This document shows, piece after piece, positions 53,733-62,663 of a stretch of 64,000 bases of DNA. Under the pieces are notes generated by a model, which saw nothing but the letters and a program-made list of their open reading frames with translations, had not been told where the DNA came from and did no database searches. How positions within the stretch are numbered: the first letter of the stretch is position 1; every line of letters begins with the position of its first letter. This DNA comes from Streptomyces sp. CBMA29. GTDB taxonomy: Bacteria; Actinomycetota; Actinomycetes; Streptomycetales; Streptomycetaceae. The position numbers and the translations under genes were made by a program. The stretch spans positions 57,891-121,890 of the forward strand of contig NZ_MECL01000083.1 in NCBI RefSeq assembly GCF_014596445.1, in the 5' to 3' direction.

Positions 53733-55004
53733 GTGATCGGACAGGCAACGGCACACCGCCGGGCGAACGCCTTCGCCCAGGCCCTTGAGGACGCTGCTGT
53801 CCTCGACGAGACCACCGGCGAGCGCGGTGGCGGCGGTGCCGGACCGGCGAGCGGGCAGCACGGCAGCCATGCCGCCGCCCGGCACGCGGATCCCGAACAG
53901 GACTCGCTGCTGTCGCTCGCCGCGGCCATCGTTGACCGGCCGGCGCCCGTACTGGACGCCGACAAGAAGACCGTCCAGCGCGCGCAGCTCATCGCCGCGA
54001 TGGAACAGGCCATCGCCGACGGCAGTTTCGAGGTGGCGGGCCGGGTCCCCGAGCAGCGCTCGCAAGGACACGGCGGGCACGGCGCCCACCGGCTGCGCAA
54101 GCTCACCCCGCGCTCCCGGCTGTCCCGGCGGCTCGCGGTCGGCGGCCTGTCCGTCGGCGTCGCCGCCGGTGCCTTCGGCGGAGTCGCGGCGGCCAGTACG
54201 AACGCGCTGCCTGGTGACACCCTCTACGGCCTCAAACGGGGCATGGAGGACCTGAAGCTCGACATGGCGGGCAGTGACGCCTCCCGCGGCAAGGTCTACC
54301 TCGACATGGCCTCCACGCGCATGCAGGAGGCCCGGCGGCTCATGGACCGGCAGCGCGGCGGACAGCTCGACGACGAGTCCGTCGGCGATGTGCGCAAGGC
54401 GCTGTCCGGCATGCGGCAGGAGGCGGCCGAGGGACACCGGCTGCTCAGCCAGGCGTACGCGAAGGACGGCTCGCTCCAGCCGATGGCGCTGCTCAACACC
54501 TTCGCCGCGTCGCACCGGCAGGGCTGGACCGAGATGCGCGGCAAGCTGCCCAGCCAGCTCACCGATGTCTCCGACCAGGTCTCGTCGGTCTTCGCCGCCA
54601 TAGACGATGACGTCAAGCCGCTCGAATCCGTGCTCCCCAAGCCGAAGGACGACAGCTCCTCCGGCTCGCAGGGCCACCGGCGTTCCGGCGGCGGAAGCGA
54701 CGACGGTACGGGCAGCGGTACGGACTCCGGCTCCGGCACGCCGTCCGCGCCCGCGTCCGGGGACAGCAAGTCCGGGCAGGCGCCGGGCGGCGACCCGTCG
54801 GCGTCGCCCACCGCCCCGCAGCACGAGGGCCTGATCGGCGGGCCGCTGCTCCCGCCCCCGCCGAACAGCACTCCCGGCAACGGCAGCGGTGCCACGGACA
54901 CCCCGTCCACCTCCGCCACCCCGCCGCACTCCGTCACCCTCCCCCCGCTCCTCCCCGGCCTCCTCCCGGGCCTCGGCCTCGGCGTGGACGACGCGAACGA
55001 CTAG
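53733..55004 (+). CDS. rsbN: anti-sigma factor RsbN (DUF5667 domain), partner of BldN
   Basis: 423 aa from the GTG at 53733 (AGGAGGTG 7 nt upstream). Cytoplasmic N-terminal region (ANAFAQALED, SLLSLAAAIVDRP) that binds sigma in S. venezuelae RsbN, one membrane segment (LAVGGLSVGVAAGAFGGVAA, about 135-155), an extracellular DUF5667-like domain (NALPGDTLYGLKRGMEDLKL ...) and a Ser/Gly/Pro-rich C-terminal tail. Holds BldN inactive at the membrane. Preceded by a BldN-type promoter. Confidence 0.9.
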   Translation: MIGQATAHRRANAFAQALEDAAVLDETTGERGGGGAGPASGQHGSHAAARHADPEQDSLLSLAAAIVDRPAPVLDADKKTVQRAQLIAAMEQAIADGSFEVAGRVPEQRSQGHGGHGAHRLRKLTPRSRLSRRLAVGGLSVGVAAGAFGGVAAASTNALPGDTLYGLKRGMEDLKLDMAGSDASRGKVYLDMASTRMQEARRLMDRQRGGQLDDESVGDVRKALSGMRQEAAEGHRLLSQAYAKDGSLQPMALLNTFAASHRQGWTEMRGKLPSQLTDVSDQVSSVFAAIDDDVKPLESVLPKPKDDSSSGSQGHRRSGGGSDDGTGSGTDSGSGTPSAPASGDSKSGQAPGGDPSASPTAPQHEGLIGGPLLPPPPNSTPGNGSGATDTPSTSATPPHSVTLPPLLPGLLPGLGLGVDDAND

Positions 55005-55017
55005 CCCCACCGCACCC

Positions 55018-55061
55018 CGAAGGGCGGCCGGCTCCCCGCAAGGAGAACCGGCCGCCCTTCG
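55018..55061. terminator. terminator hairpin after rsbN
   Basis: Perfect 14-bp stem CGAAGGGCGGCCGG / CCGGCCGCCCTTCG between convergent rsbN and the acyltransferase gene. Confidence 0.8.
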
Positions 55062-55086
55062 CTGTCCGCCGCGTGACGGGCTGGGC

Positions 55087-56352
55087 TCAGAAGAAGACCG
55101 AGCGGCGGTCCACCAGGAGCTTGTAGAGGGTGTGCTGGATCGTCTCGCGGACCTGATCGGTCAGGTTGAAGACGAGCATGGGGTCCTCCGCCGCCTCGGG
55201 CGGGTAGGCGTCGGTGAGGATCGGCTCGCCGAACTGGATCGTCCACTTGGTGGGGAGGGGGACGAGTCCGAGCGGCCCCAGCCAAGGAAAGGTGGGGGTC
55301 AGGGGGAAGTACGGGACGCCGAGCACGCGCGCGAGGGTGCGGGAGTTGCCGACCATCGGATAGATCTCCTCGGCGCCGACCACCGAGCACGGAATGATCG
55401 GCACCTTCGTCTTCAGCGCCGTCGCGACGAATCCGCCGCGCCCGAACCGCTGGAGCTTGTACCGCTCCGAGAACGGCTTGCCGAGCCCCTTGAAGCCCTC
55501 CGGCATGACACCGACGACCTCACCGCGCTCCAGCAAGACCTCGGCGTCCTCCGCGCACGCCAGCGTGTGCCCGGCCTTGCGGGCGAATTCGTTGACCACC
55601 GGGAGCATGAAGACCAGGTCGGCGGCGAGTAGCCGCAAGTGCCGCCCCGCCGGGTGGTGGTCGTGCACGGCGACCTGCGTCATGAGGCCGTCGACCGGCA
55701 GCGTCCCGGAGTGGTTGGAGACCACCAGCGCCCCGCCCTCGGCGGGGATGTTCTCGATGCCCTTCACCTCGACCCGGAAGTACGTGTCGAAGAACGGCCG
55801 CAGCACCGACATCAGCACCTGCTCGGTCAACTCGGCGTCGTAGCCGAATTCGTCGACCTCGTACTCGCCGGTGACCCGGCGCCGCAGGAACGACAGGCCG
55901 GAGGCGACCTTCCGCTCCCACTCCCCGCCGAGCAGCCGGTCGGCGACCCCGCCGAGCGCGGCGGCCAGCCCCGGCCCCTCGTCCCCGGCGGCGGACCCGG
56001 ACCCGGAACCGGAATCCGTACGCGCCCCCGTGGCGGATTCCGCTTCGGTCCCGCCGCCGCTTCCCTGCGCGGGGATCGCCGCGCCCGTACCGCCCGGCTC
56101 TGACCCCGCCCCGGCCCTCTCCTGAGACTCCGGCACCTCCGGCCCCTCCGGCTCGGGCACCGCCGCCAGCGGCTGCGTACCCTGCCCGCCCGCGCCGGAC
56201 GACCCTGCGCCGTCCTTCTTCCTGGCGCCCGCGGACCGGCCGCCGCGCGACCGGCCCGAACCCGAGCCGGACCCCGTACCCGAGCCGGAACCCGAGCCCG
56301 TACGCCGCGCCCGCGAATCGTCGCCGAACGGGATCACCTTGGCGTCTGCCAT
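55087..56352 (-). CDS. lysophospholipid/glycerol acyltransferase family protein (PlsC-like)
   Basis: 421 aa from the ATG at 56352 (AAGGAG upstream); a GTG at 56382 overlapping the previous stop as GTGA is an alternative. A long low-complexity N-terminus (GSGSG repeats, Pro/Glu/Ala-rich, about 150 residues) precedes the acyltransferase domain with VVSNHSGTLPVDG, VVGVMPEGFKGLGKP and FVATALKTKVPIIP. Probably acylates lysophosphatidate-like lipids at the membrane. Conserved next to bldN-rsbN in Streptomyces. Confidence 0.88.
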   Translation of the reverse strand: MADAKVIPFGDDSRARRTGSGSGSGTGSGSGSGRSRGGRSAGARKKDGAGSSGAGGQGTQPLAAVPEPEGPEVPESQERAGAGSEPGGTGAAIPAQGSGGGTEAESATGARTDSGSGSGSAAGDEGPGLAAALGGVADRLLGGEWERKVASGLSFLRRRVTGEYEVDEFGYDAELTEQVLMSVLRPFFDTYFRVEVKGIENIPAEGGALVVSNHSGTLPVDGLMTQVAVHDHHPAGRHLRLLAADLVFMLPVVNEFARKAGHTLACAEDAEVLLERGEVVGVMPEGFKGLGKPFSERYKLQRFGRGGFVATALKTKVPIIPCSVVGAEEIYPMVGNSRTLARVLGVPYFPLTPTFPWLGPLGLVPLPTKWTIQFGEPILTDAYPPEAAEDPMLVFNLTDQVRETIQHTLYKLLVDRRSVFF

Positions 56353-56378
56353 GGTTCGACTCCTTCTGCCTGGTGCGG

Positions 56379-57446
56379 TCACGCGTGGTCGGCGTCGGTG
56401 GCGTCCGCGGCGTCGGGCGCCAGCGCCGCCGCGGCGAGCCGGTCGACGGCGCGCGCCATCCGGTCCGGCGGCAGCAGCCCGGGGCCGCGGCTGCGCGCGA
56501 AGTCGGCGAACGTCTCGGCCGTCGTGTACGCCGGCGCGAAACCGAGCGTCTCACGCATCTGCCGGGTGTCCACCACCCTGCCGTGCGTCAGCAGCCGAAT
56601 CTGTTCGCGCGAGAAGTCGGTGACGCCCGCGGCCTTCAGCGTCCGCCCGATCCAGGTGACCGCGGGCAGCAGCACCGGCACGGTCGGCTTGCCGAGCCGC
56701 CGCGCGGTCTGCGACAGCAGCAGCACCCCGTCGCCCGCGATGTTGAAGGTCCCGCTGTTGAGCGTGCCGCGCCGCGCGTCGAGCGCGGCCAGTACCAGCA
56801 CCTCGTTCACATCGTCCTCGTGAACGAACTGCAACCGGGGGTCGTAGCCGAAGACGGTGGGCAGCACGGGCAGCGCGAAGAACTCCGCGAGCGGGGTGTC
56901 GGCGTGCGCGCCGAGGATGTTCGCGAACCGCAGCACCGCGACCGCGACGTCCGGGCGGCGGCGCGCGAAGCCCCGTACGTACCCCTCGACCTCGACGGCG
57001 TCCTTCGCGAAGCCGCCGCTCGGCAGCGACTTGGCGGGCATCGTCTCGGTGAAGACGGCCGGGTCGCGCGGCGCGGCGCCGTAGACGCTGGTGGTGGACT
57101 TCACGACCAGGCGCCGCACGGTCGGGGCCTTCTGGCAGGCGCCCAGGAGCTGCATCGTGCCGATGACGTTGGTCTCCTTGACCTGCGTCCGGCCGCCGGA
57201 GCCCATCGTGGTGGTGGCGCTGACGTCCAGGTGCACGACGGTGTCGACCGACATCTGCGCGAGGATCCTGGCGATCATGGGCTGCCGGATGTCGGCGCGG
57301 ACGAACTCCGCGGCGCCCAGATCGTGCTCGGGCGGCACGGCGTCGACCGCGATCACCCGGTCGACGTCGGACTCCCGCAGGACCCGGCGGACGAAACGGC
57401 CGCCGATCGGTCGCGCGACTCCGGTGACGAGCACCACCTTGCCCAC
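56379..57446 (-). CDS. NAD-dependent epimerase/dehydratase family protein
   Basis: 355 aa. Rossmann start VVLVTGVARPIGGRFVRRVL with a variant glycine motif, VKSTTSVYGAAP with the catalytic Ser/Thr, and VHEDDVNEVLVLA. The YxxxK lysine is not obvious (FAKDAVEVEGYVRG), so catalysis may be altered. Operon with the acyltransferase (stop/start overlap or 26 nt). Substrate unknown. Confidence 0.82.
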   Translation of the reverse strand: MGKVVLVTGVARPIGGRFVRRVLRESDVDRVIAVDAVPPEHDLGAAEFVRADIRQPMIARILAQMSVDTVVHLDVSATTTMGSGGRTQVKETNVIGTMQLLGACQKAPTVRRLVVKSTTSVYGAAPRDPAVFTETMPAKSLPSGGFAKDAVEVEGYVRGFARRRPDVAVAVLRFANILGAHADTPLAEFFALPVLPTVFGYDPRLQFVHEDDVNEVLVLAALDARRGTLNSGTFNIAGDGVLLLSQTARRLGKPTVPVLLPAVTWIGRTLKAAGVTDFSREQIRLLTHGRVVDTRQMRETLGFAPAYTTAETFADFARSRGPGLLPPDRMARAVDRLAAAALAPDAADATDADHA

Positions 57447-57577
57447 GGTTCAGCGCCTTCCTACGGAGTTGTACGCACCGTACCCGTTCGTTGTTGCGCC
57501 GCAGTGACGGCCCGCTGTACGGGCTGCCGACGTCACGCCGCTGCCCCTGCTGTCACACCTGCCCCGGAAAACGCCAC

Positions 57578-57613
57578 TGCCCCCTCCGCCGCCTACGGGC
57601 GGTGGAGGGGGCA
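57578..57613. terminator. terminator hairpin after the bS22 gene
   Basis: TGCCCCCTCC (57578-57587) / GGAGGGGGCA (57604-57613) with a further inner stem, between bS22 and the epimerase gene start. Confidence 0.7.
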
Positions 57614-57642
57614 GGAAGAGCGGCGTACTGCGTCGAGCCCGC

Positions 57643-57741
57643 TTACTTCTTGTTGCGACGCTGAACGCGCGTCCGCTTCAGCAGCTTGCGGTGCTTCTTC
57701 TTGGCCATACGCTTACGCCGCTTCTTGATGACAGAGCCCAC
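57643..57741 (-). CDS. 30S ribosomal protein bS22 (AURKAIP1/COX24-type)
   Basis: 32 aa, too short for most gene finders: starts [20 protein letters not shown] and is almost wholly basic. GTG start with AGGG upstream. This tiny protein binds the 30S subunit in actinobacteria and is always in this place near bldN in Streptomyces, as far as I recall. Confidence 0.88.
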   Translation of the reverse strand: MGSVIKKRRKRMAKKKHRKLLKRTRVQRRNKK

Positions 57742-57878
57742 GACTACCCTCGCTTCGTTTTCACTCGGTGCGGGGCGTCCGAGCCCACACGACCTACGTC
57801 GGCCAAGCCTACCCGCCCGAGGCGGACGAGCATAAACCGAGCCCCACGCAGGCGGTCAGCGGCCCTCGGCGGGCGAGA

Positions 57879-58100
57879 TCAGGCAGATTCCCCCACCCCC
57901 ACCCCCACATAGGACTCACGCAGGTAGTCGTGGACGGCCTGCTCCGGAACCCGGAAAGACCTCCCCACCCGGATCGCCGGCAGATGACCGCTGTGCACCA
58001 GCCGGTACACCGTCATCTTGGACACGCGCATGACCGCGGCAACTTCGGCCACGGTAAGGAACACGACCTCGTTGAGAGGTCTGGTTTCGCTTGAAGCCAT
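57879..58100 (-). CDS. excisionase-fold (MerR-like) DNA-binding regulator, BdtA-like
   Basis: 73 aa from the ATG at 58100. Winged-helix excisionase pattern: LTVAEVAAVMRVSKMTVYRL, VHSGHLPAIRVGRSFRVPEQ, AVHDYLRESY. Corresponds by size and location to SCO3328, which I recall as bdtA, a BldD target (unverified). C-terminal VGVGVGESA tail. Small sequence-specific DNA-binding protein, probably developmental. Confidence 0.85.
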   Translation of the reverse strand: MASSETRPLNEVVFLTVAEVAAVMRVSKMTVYRLVHSGHLPAIRVGRSFRVPEQAVHDYLRESYVGVGVGESA

Positions 58101-58228
58101 GACACACCTGAACTTTCCGCACCTGACGGCCACCGGCTTCCCCTCCGGCGACTCCAACAGTCAAGTGCGCTCCCCCTCAGATTAGGGGCGCATGATGCAA
58201 GTGGGGAAGAGGAGTTGCCAATAGTTGA

Positions 58229-59062
58229 TTACTGTGACAGCCACGCCCGATGGAGTACGTAGCGGGTAAGCGGCCGGTAGTAATCGGACCGCACGGTGTC
58301 GTCCAGTGGAACGGCGACCGACACCCTGCCCTCCGCTTCCGCGACGAACACCGCGGGGTCGTCGGAGTCCGCCAGACCGATCGCCTCGATGCCCAACTGC
58401 CCTGCCCCGCATACGAATCCGTGGTCCCCGACCACCAGCCGCGGCAGCACCCCGCCCTGCTCGGCGGCAGCCGCCAGGGCCGCTCTGACGGGCAGCGGGG
58501 AGTGCGTGTGAGCACCCGGTTCCGCCGCCCCGGCACCCTCCTGCGGCCCCTCCGCACCAGGCACGGGGCGCACCACAGCGACACCTCCCACGTACCAAAG
58601 ATTGTGACGCCGTACCCCGAACTGTGTCGGCATATCGACGTAGCCGCCGTACGCAGGGGTGAGAATCACACATCCCGCCGCCGACAGGGCTGCCGCCAAA
58701 GAGGCGTAGAAGCCCAGCAGCCGATGAGGGTGTCCCGTCCCCAGCAGAACGGGGATACGATCCTGCGCCGCCCTGCCAAGACGCTCGGCGAAGGCGTCCA
58801 GCGCCGCCACCGTACAGTCCGGGTCGATCGTGTCCTGCCCCGAGGTCTCCGCCGGGTCCGGCGACACACCGCAGCGGTCGGCCATCAGCCGGAGCAACTC
58901 GGCCGTGCCCCACTCCCCTTCCGGATCCAGCCCCAGCGTCTGGCGCGGGTCCCGCGCCGCGAAGAGCCGGTAACTGTGCAGACTTTTCTCCCTCGGGGTC
59001 GAGACCCGTCCCGCCAGCCGGGCCGCCACCAGATGCGCGCGCAGCGCGCCGACACTCAGCAC
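58229..59062 (-). CDS. conserved protein annotated as phosphatase in Streptomyces
   Basis: 277 aa from a GTG at 59062 (VLSVGALRAHLVAARLAG); a GTG at 59116 gives 18 more residues and neither has an ideal ribosome site. Notable segments: REKSLHSYRLFAARDPRQTL, IPVLLGTGHPHRLLGFYASL, LPRLVVGDHGF and VFVAEAEGRVSVAVPLDD. I know this as a family called 'phosphatase' without recalled biochemical proof. Single gene between the BdtA-like gene and acuC. Confidence 0.7.
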   Translation of the reverse strand: MLSVGALRAHLVAARLAGRVSTPREKSLHSYRLFAARDPRQTLGLDPEGEWGTAELLRLMADRCGVSPDPAETSGQDTIDPDCTVAALDAFAERLGRAAQDRIPVLLGTGHPHRLLGFYASLAAALSAAGCVILTPAYGGYVDMPTQFGVRRHNLWYVGGVAVVRPVPGAEGPQEGAGAAEPGAHTHSPLPVRAALAAAAEQGGVLPRLVVGDHGFVCGAGQLGIEAIGLADSDDPAVFVAEAEGRVSVAVPLDDTVRSDYYRPLTRYVLHRAWLSQ

Positions 59063-59307
59063 CCCTTGATCGTCCCGACTCCCCCCGCCCGCCGGGTACG
59101 AAACCGCCAAAAACACCCCGTGCGGGTGACCCGCGCCGAGCGCGCTCCAGACGTAGAAGACCTACGCCACACGCGTACGCGCCTCGCCGTAACGGGTTAC
59201 CGGACCGCGCGATGACGGCGTGTGCGAAATTGGGGGATTCCGTGGAGAAGGAGCGGCTCCGTCGCCGGAAAGTGCACGACGCGCTACGGCCCGTCGCCGG
59301 GCAGGTC

Positions 59308-60480
59308 CTACGGAAGCAGCCCGTGGAGCGGGAAGACCGCGCGGCGGGTGGCGATCACGGCCTGGTCGAGCCGGTCCGCCGGGTCGTAACCGGAGTCGGC
59401 GAAGTCCGCCCACCGCGGATCACGGCCGTCCGTCATCCGCAGCGGCGCCTGCTGCCGGGTCCGGGCGTAGGCCTCGTGCCGCCACTCCTCGGGGACCGGC
59501 GTCTTCGGCGCCACCGGCGCGCCCGCCGCGATCGCCACCAGATGCGTCCACGTACGCGGCACCACATCGGCCACCGCGTAACCCCCGCCGCCCAGCGCCA
59601 CCCAGCGGCCCTCCGCGTGGTCGTGCGCCAGCGCGTGACACGCCTCGGCGACCAGCCGCTGCGCGTCCAAGGACACCGCCAGATGCGCCAGCGGATCCTC
59701 GAAATGGGTGTCCGCGCCGTGCTGCGAGACAACCACTTGCGGCCGGAACGCCGCCACCAGCTCGGGCACCACCGCGTGGAAGGCCCGCAGCCAGCCCGCG
59801 TCACCCGTCCCCGCGGGAAGCGCCACATTGACCGCGCCGCCCTCCGCCGCGGGCCCGCCCGTCTCGTCCGGCCAGCCCGTCTGCGGGAACAGCGTCCGCG
59901 GATGCTCGTGCAGCGAGATCGTCAGCACCCGCGGGTCGTCCCAGAACGCCGTCTGCACACCGTCGCCGTGGTGTACGTCCACGTCCACGTACACCACCCG
60001 CTCCGCGCCCAGCTCCAGCAGCCGGGCCACCGCGAGCGCCGCGTCGTTGTAGACGCAGAAACCCGCCGCCGCGCCCGGCATCGCGTGGTGCAGCCCGCCC
60101 GCGAAGTTCACCGCGTGCAGCACATCGCCCTGCCACACCGCCTCGGCCGCGCCCACCGACTGCCCCGCGATCAGCGCGGACGCCTCGTGCATCCCCGCGA
60201 ACGCCGGATTGTCCTCGGTGCCGAGCCCGTACGACAGATCCGCCGCGGCCGGATCCGCGGACGCGGCCCGTACCGCCGCCACGTAATCCGCCCGGTGCAC
60301 CAGCGCCAGCGTCGAGTCACCGGCCGCGGGCGCCGCCACCACCGACAGCTCCCGGTCGAGCCCGAAGGCCCGCACCAAACCGCGCGTGAGCGACAGCCGC
60401 ACCGGGTCCATCGGGTGGCCAGGACCAAAGTCGTACCTGGTTACCCGCTCATCCCACATCAACTGTGCTCGGCCGCTCAT
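59308..60480 (-). CDS. acuC: AcuC-type histone deacetylase-fold deacetylase
   Basis: 390 aa from the ATG at 60480. Class I HDAC fold: RYDFGPGHPMDPVR, FAGGLHHAMPGAAAGFCVYN (active-site His pair), VYVDVDVHHGDGVQ (zinc Asp/His), SQHGADTHFEDPLAHL and ALGGGGYAV. Zn-dependent lysine deacetylase that in Bacillus activates acetyl-CoA synthetase. Start overlaps the MFS gene's 3' end by 32 bp. Confidence 0.92.
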   Translation of the reverse strand: MSGRAQLMWDERVTRYDFGPGHPMDPVRLSLTRGLVRAFGLDRELSVVAAPAAGDSTLALVHRADYVAAVRAASADPAAADLSYGLGTEDNPAFAGMHEASALIAGQSVGAAEAVWQGDVLHAVNFAGGLHHAMPGAAAGFCVYNDAALAVARLLELGAERVVYVDVDVHHGDGVQTAFWDDPRVLTISLHEHPRTLFPQTGWPDETGGPAAEGGAVNVALPAGTGDAGWLRAFHAVVPELVAAFRPQVVVSQHGADTHFEDPLAHLAVSLDAQRLVAEACHALAHDHAEGRWVALGGGGYAVADVVPRTWTHLVAIAAGAPVAPKTPVPEEWRHEAYARTRQQAPLRMTDGRDPRWADFADSGYDPADRLDQAVIATRRAVFPLHGLLP

Positions 60481-61702
60481 GGCCGACACCGTACCCGGCG
60501 GGCCCGGCCTCAAAGGACTTGGCGTACAACAGCGTCGCCCCCACCAGCACCATCGGCACGAGCATCGCCCCGCGGTAGCTCCACACATCGCCCAGCGCGC
60601 CCACCAGCGGCGAGCCGACCAGGAAACCCACGTAGTTGAAGATGTTCAGCCGCGCGATGGCCGAGTCCGAGGCACCGGGGAACATCCGCCCGGCCGCCGC
60701 GAACGTCTGCGGCACGATCACGCACAGCCCGAGCCCGAGCAGCGTGAAGCCCAGCATGCCCACCCACGCCCCCGGCGCCACCGCCACCACCGCGAAGCCC
60801 GCCATCGCCAGCACCGTCCCCAGCCGGACGACGGACGCGGCACCGTACCGCCGCACCCCGAAGTCACCGACCGAGCGGCCGATCAGCGTCGTCACCATGT
60901 AGACGGCGTACGGCACGGTGGAGAGCTGCTCCGAGCTGTGCAAGGTGTCCTGGAGGTACTTCGCGCTCCAGTTGGAGACCGTCGAGTCACCGATGTACGC
61001 GAAGGCCATGACCAGGCAGAGCGGCATCAGCAGCCGCATCACGACCGCCTGCTTCTCGCCCCCGAGCCCGCTGACTGACGGCTGCTCCTGGTCGGCGTAC
61101 CAGCGGCTCGCCACCAGCGTCAACGGGATCAGCACCGCCACCACCGGCCCGTACAGCGCCACCAGCGAGATGTGCCAGTGCGCCCCCGACCACGCCAGAC
61201 ACGCCCCGACGATCCCGCCCAGGCTGTACGAGGCGTGGAAGCCGAGCATGATGCTGCGGCCGTAGGTGTGCTGGAGGCTCACCCCGAGCATGTTCATCGA
61301 CGCGTCCAGACCGCCGACGCACACCCCGAACAGCGCCAGCGTCACCGCCGCCATCCACAACTGGTCGCCCGCGCCGAGCAGCAGCAGGACCAGGGCCACG
61401 ACCGGCTGCACCCAGCGCAGCACCACACTCGGCCTGATCCGCTTCACCACGTACTCGGTCGCCACGCTGCCCAGGCCCGCGAGGATCGGCACCGCCGCCA
61501 GGAACACCGGCAGCAGCCCGTCGCTGATGCCGTACCGGTCCTGGATCGCCGGAATCCGGGTGACCAGCAGCGCGAAGAGCGCGCCCTGCGCGAAGAAGCT
61601 GATCGCGAGCGCGGCCCGCCCGTGCCGCAGCCGGTCGTCCGGCTGCCGGTACTTCACGGGGGCGGCGGGCCCCCCGGGGGCGCTCTGCGCGGCTTCGTCC
61701 AT
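60449..61702 (-). CDS. MFS transporter (12-TM)
   Basis: 417 aa with about 12 hydrophobic segments; ALAISFFAQGALFALLVTR and FGVCVGGLDASMNMLGVSLQ (a motif of the FucP/BypB-like MFS group), PSLVGALGD-like ends. Function unknown; probably a small-molecule importer or exporter. Conserved before acuC with overlap, so likely one operon. Confidence 0.88.
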   Translation of the reverse strand: MDEAAQSAPGGPAAPVKYRQPDDRLRHGRAALAISFFAQGALFALLVTRIPAIQDRYGISDGLLPVFLAAVPILAGLGSVATEYVVKRIRPSVVLRWVQPVVALVLLLLGAGDQLWMAAVTLALFGVCVGGLDASMNMLGVSLQHTYGRSIMLGFHASYSLGGIVGACLAWSGAHWHISLVALYGPVVAVLIPLTLVASRWYADQEQPSVSGLGGEKQAVVMRLLMPLCLVMAFAYIGDSTVSNWSAKYLQDTLHSSEQLSTVPYAVYMVTTLIGRSVGDFGVRRYGAASVVRLGTVLAMAGFAVVAVAPGAWVGMLGFTLLGLGLCVIVPQTFAAAGRMFPGASDSAIARLNIFNYVGFLVGSPLVGALGDVWSYRGAMLVPMVLVGATLLYAKSFEAGPAGYGVGHERPSTVDVG

Positions 61703-61799
61703 GAGCGAGCAGCGTAAACGCGGAAGCTACGGATGAGTAGGTGGCGGGGGTCACAATTGTGATCAACCCTCGCGGTACGGCTCCCCGGGCCGCTCCCGA

Positions 61800-62447
61800 T
61801 CACCCCAACAGCAGGTCGGGCAGCCCTTCCATCGCACCGAACAGGGCCGTCGCACCGGCCACCTTCTCCGCCGGGGTCATCGCCGTGAACGCGTACACGT
61901 CCATCCCCGCCGCGACCGCCGCCCGCACCCCCAACGGACTGTCCTCGACCACCGCGCACCGCTCAGGAGCCACCCCCATCACGGCCGCCGCGTGCAGGAA
62001 CAGATCCGGCGCCGGCTTCCCCCGCCCCACGTCCTGCGACGAGAAGATCCGCTCCTCCCCGAACCGCTCGTACAGCCCGGTCCTGCGCAGCGCCACCCGG
62101 ATCCGCTCATGACTCCCCGACGACGCCAGGCAGTACGGCACCCCTTCCGCCACCAGCCGGTCCAGCACCCCCGCCGCCCCCGCCACCGGCTCCAGCTCCC
62201 GCTCGAAAGCCGCGAACACCCGCGCGTGCAGCTCCTCGTCGAACCCGTCGGGCAGCCGCCGCCCCGACCGCTCCCACACCACGTCGTGCACCCGGTGCAC
62301 CGCCGCGCCCATGTAGTCCCGGACCGAGTCCTCGTACGTCGTCGGATGCCCCACCTCCGTCAGGTGCCCGGCGAGAATCCGGTTGGATATCGGCTCGCTG
62401 TCCACAAGGACGCCGTCATTGTCGAAGATGACCAGGTCATACCGCAT
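61800..62447 (-). CDS. HAD-family hydrolase (beta-phosphoglucomutase/phosphatase-like)
   Basis: 215 aa from the ATG at 62447; TACAGT about 7 nt upstream suggests a leaderless start. Motif I IFDNDGVLVDSEP, motif II LASSGSHERI, K in GRGKPAPDLFLHAA and motif IV VVEDSPLGVRAA. Subfamily IA cap. Likely a sugar-phosphate phosphatase or mutase; substrate unknown. Divergent from the Cml-like transporter. Confidence 0.88.
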   Translation of the reverse strand: MRYDLVIFDNDGVLVDSEPISNRILAGHLTEVGHPTTYEDSVRDYMGAAVHRVHDVVWERSGRRLPDGFDEELHARVFAAFERELEPVAGAAGVLDRLVAEGVPYCLASSGSHERIRVALRRTGLYERFGEERIFSSQDVGRGKPAPDLFLHAAAVMGVAPERCAVVEDSPLGVRAAVAAGMDVYAFTAMTPAEKVAGATALFGAMEGLPDLLLG

Positions 62448-62491
62448 ACGGCCACTGTAGTTGGGGGCACGGATCCGGTAGCGTACGGGCC

Positions 62492-62557
62492 ATGTCGAGC
62501 CCCGAGGCATCCAAGGCGGGGGCTTTCGGTCACGCCGTCAGCCCCCTGAACCACTGA
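62492..62557 (+). CDS. possible leader peptide upstream of the Cml-like exporter
   Basis: 21-codon frame (MSSPEASKAG... ends SPLNH) at a probable leaderless start: TAGCGT (62479-62484) lies 7 nt before the ATG. It contains the inverted repeat GGGGGCT (62518-62524) / AGCCCCC (62540-62546). Ends 106 bp before the exporter ATG. Could be a regulatory leader; may also be chance. Confidence 0.4.
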   Translation: MSSPEASKAGAFGHAVSPLNH

Positions 62558-62663
62558 GTCCGCAGCTCACTTTCTGCGCTGCGCGCCCCCGGGCGCTGAC
62601 CGCGGTGACGAGACGACGTTCACGTTTCCTCTCGTGCATCTCCTCACCTCGGAGCCTTTCTCG

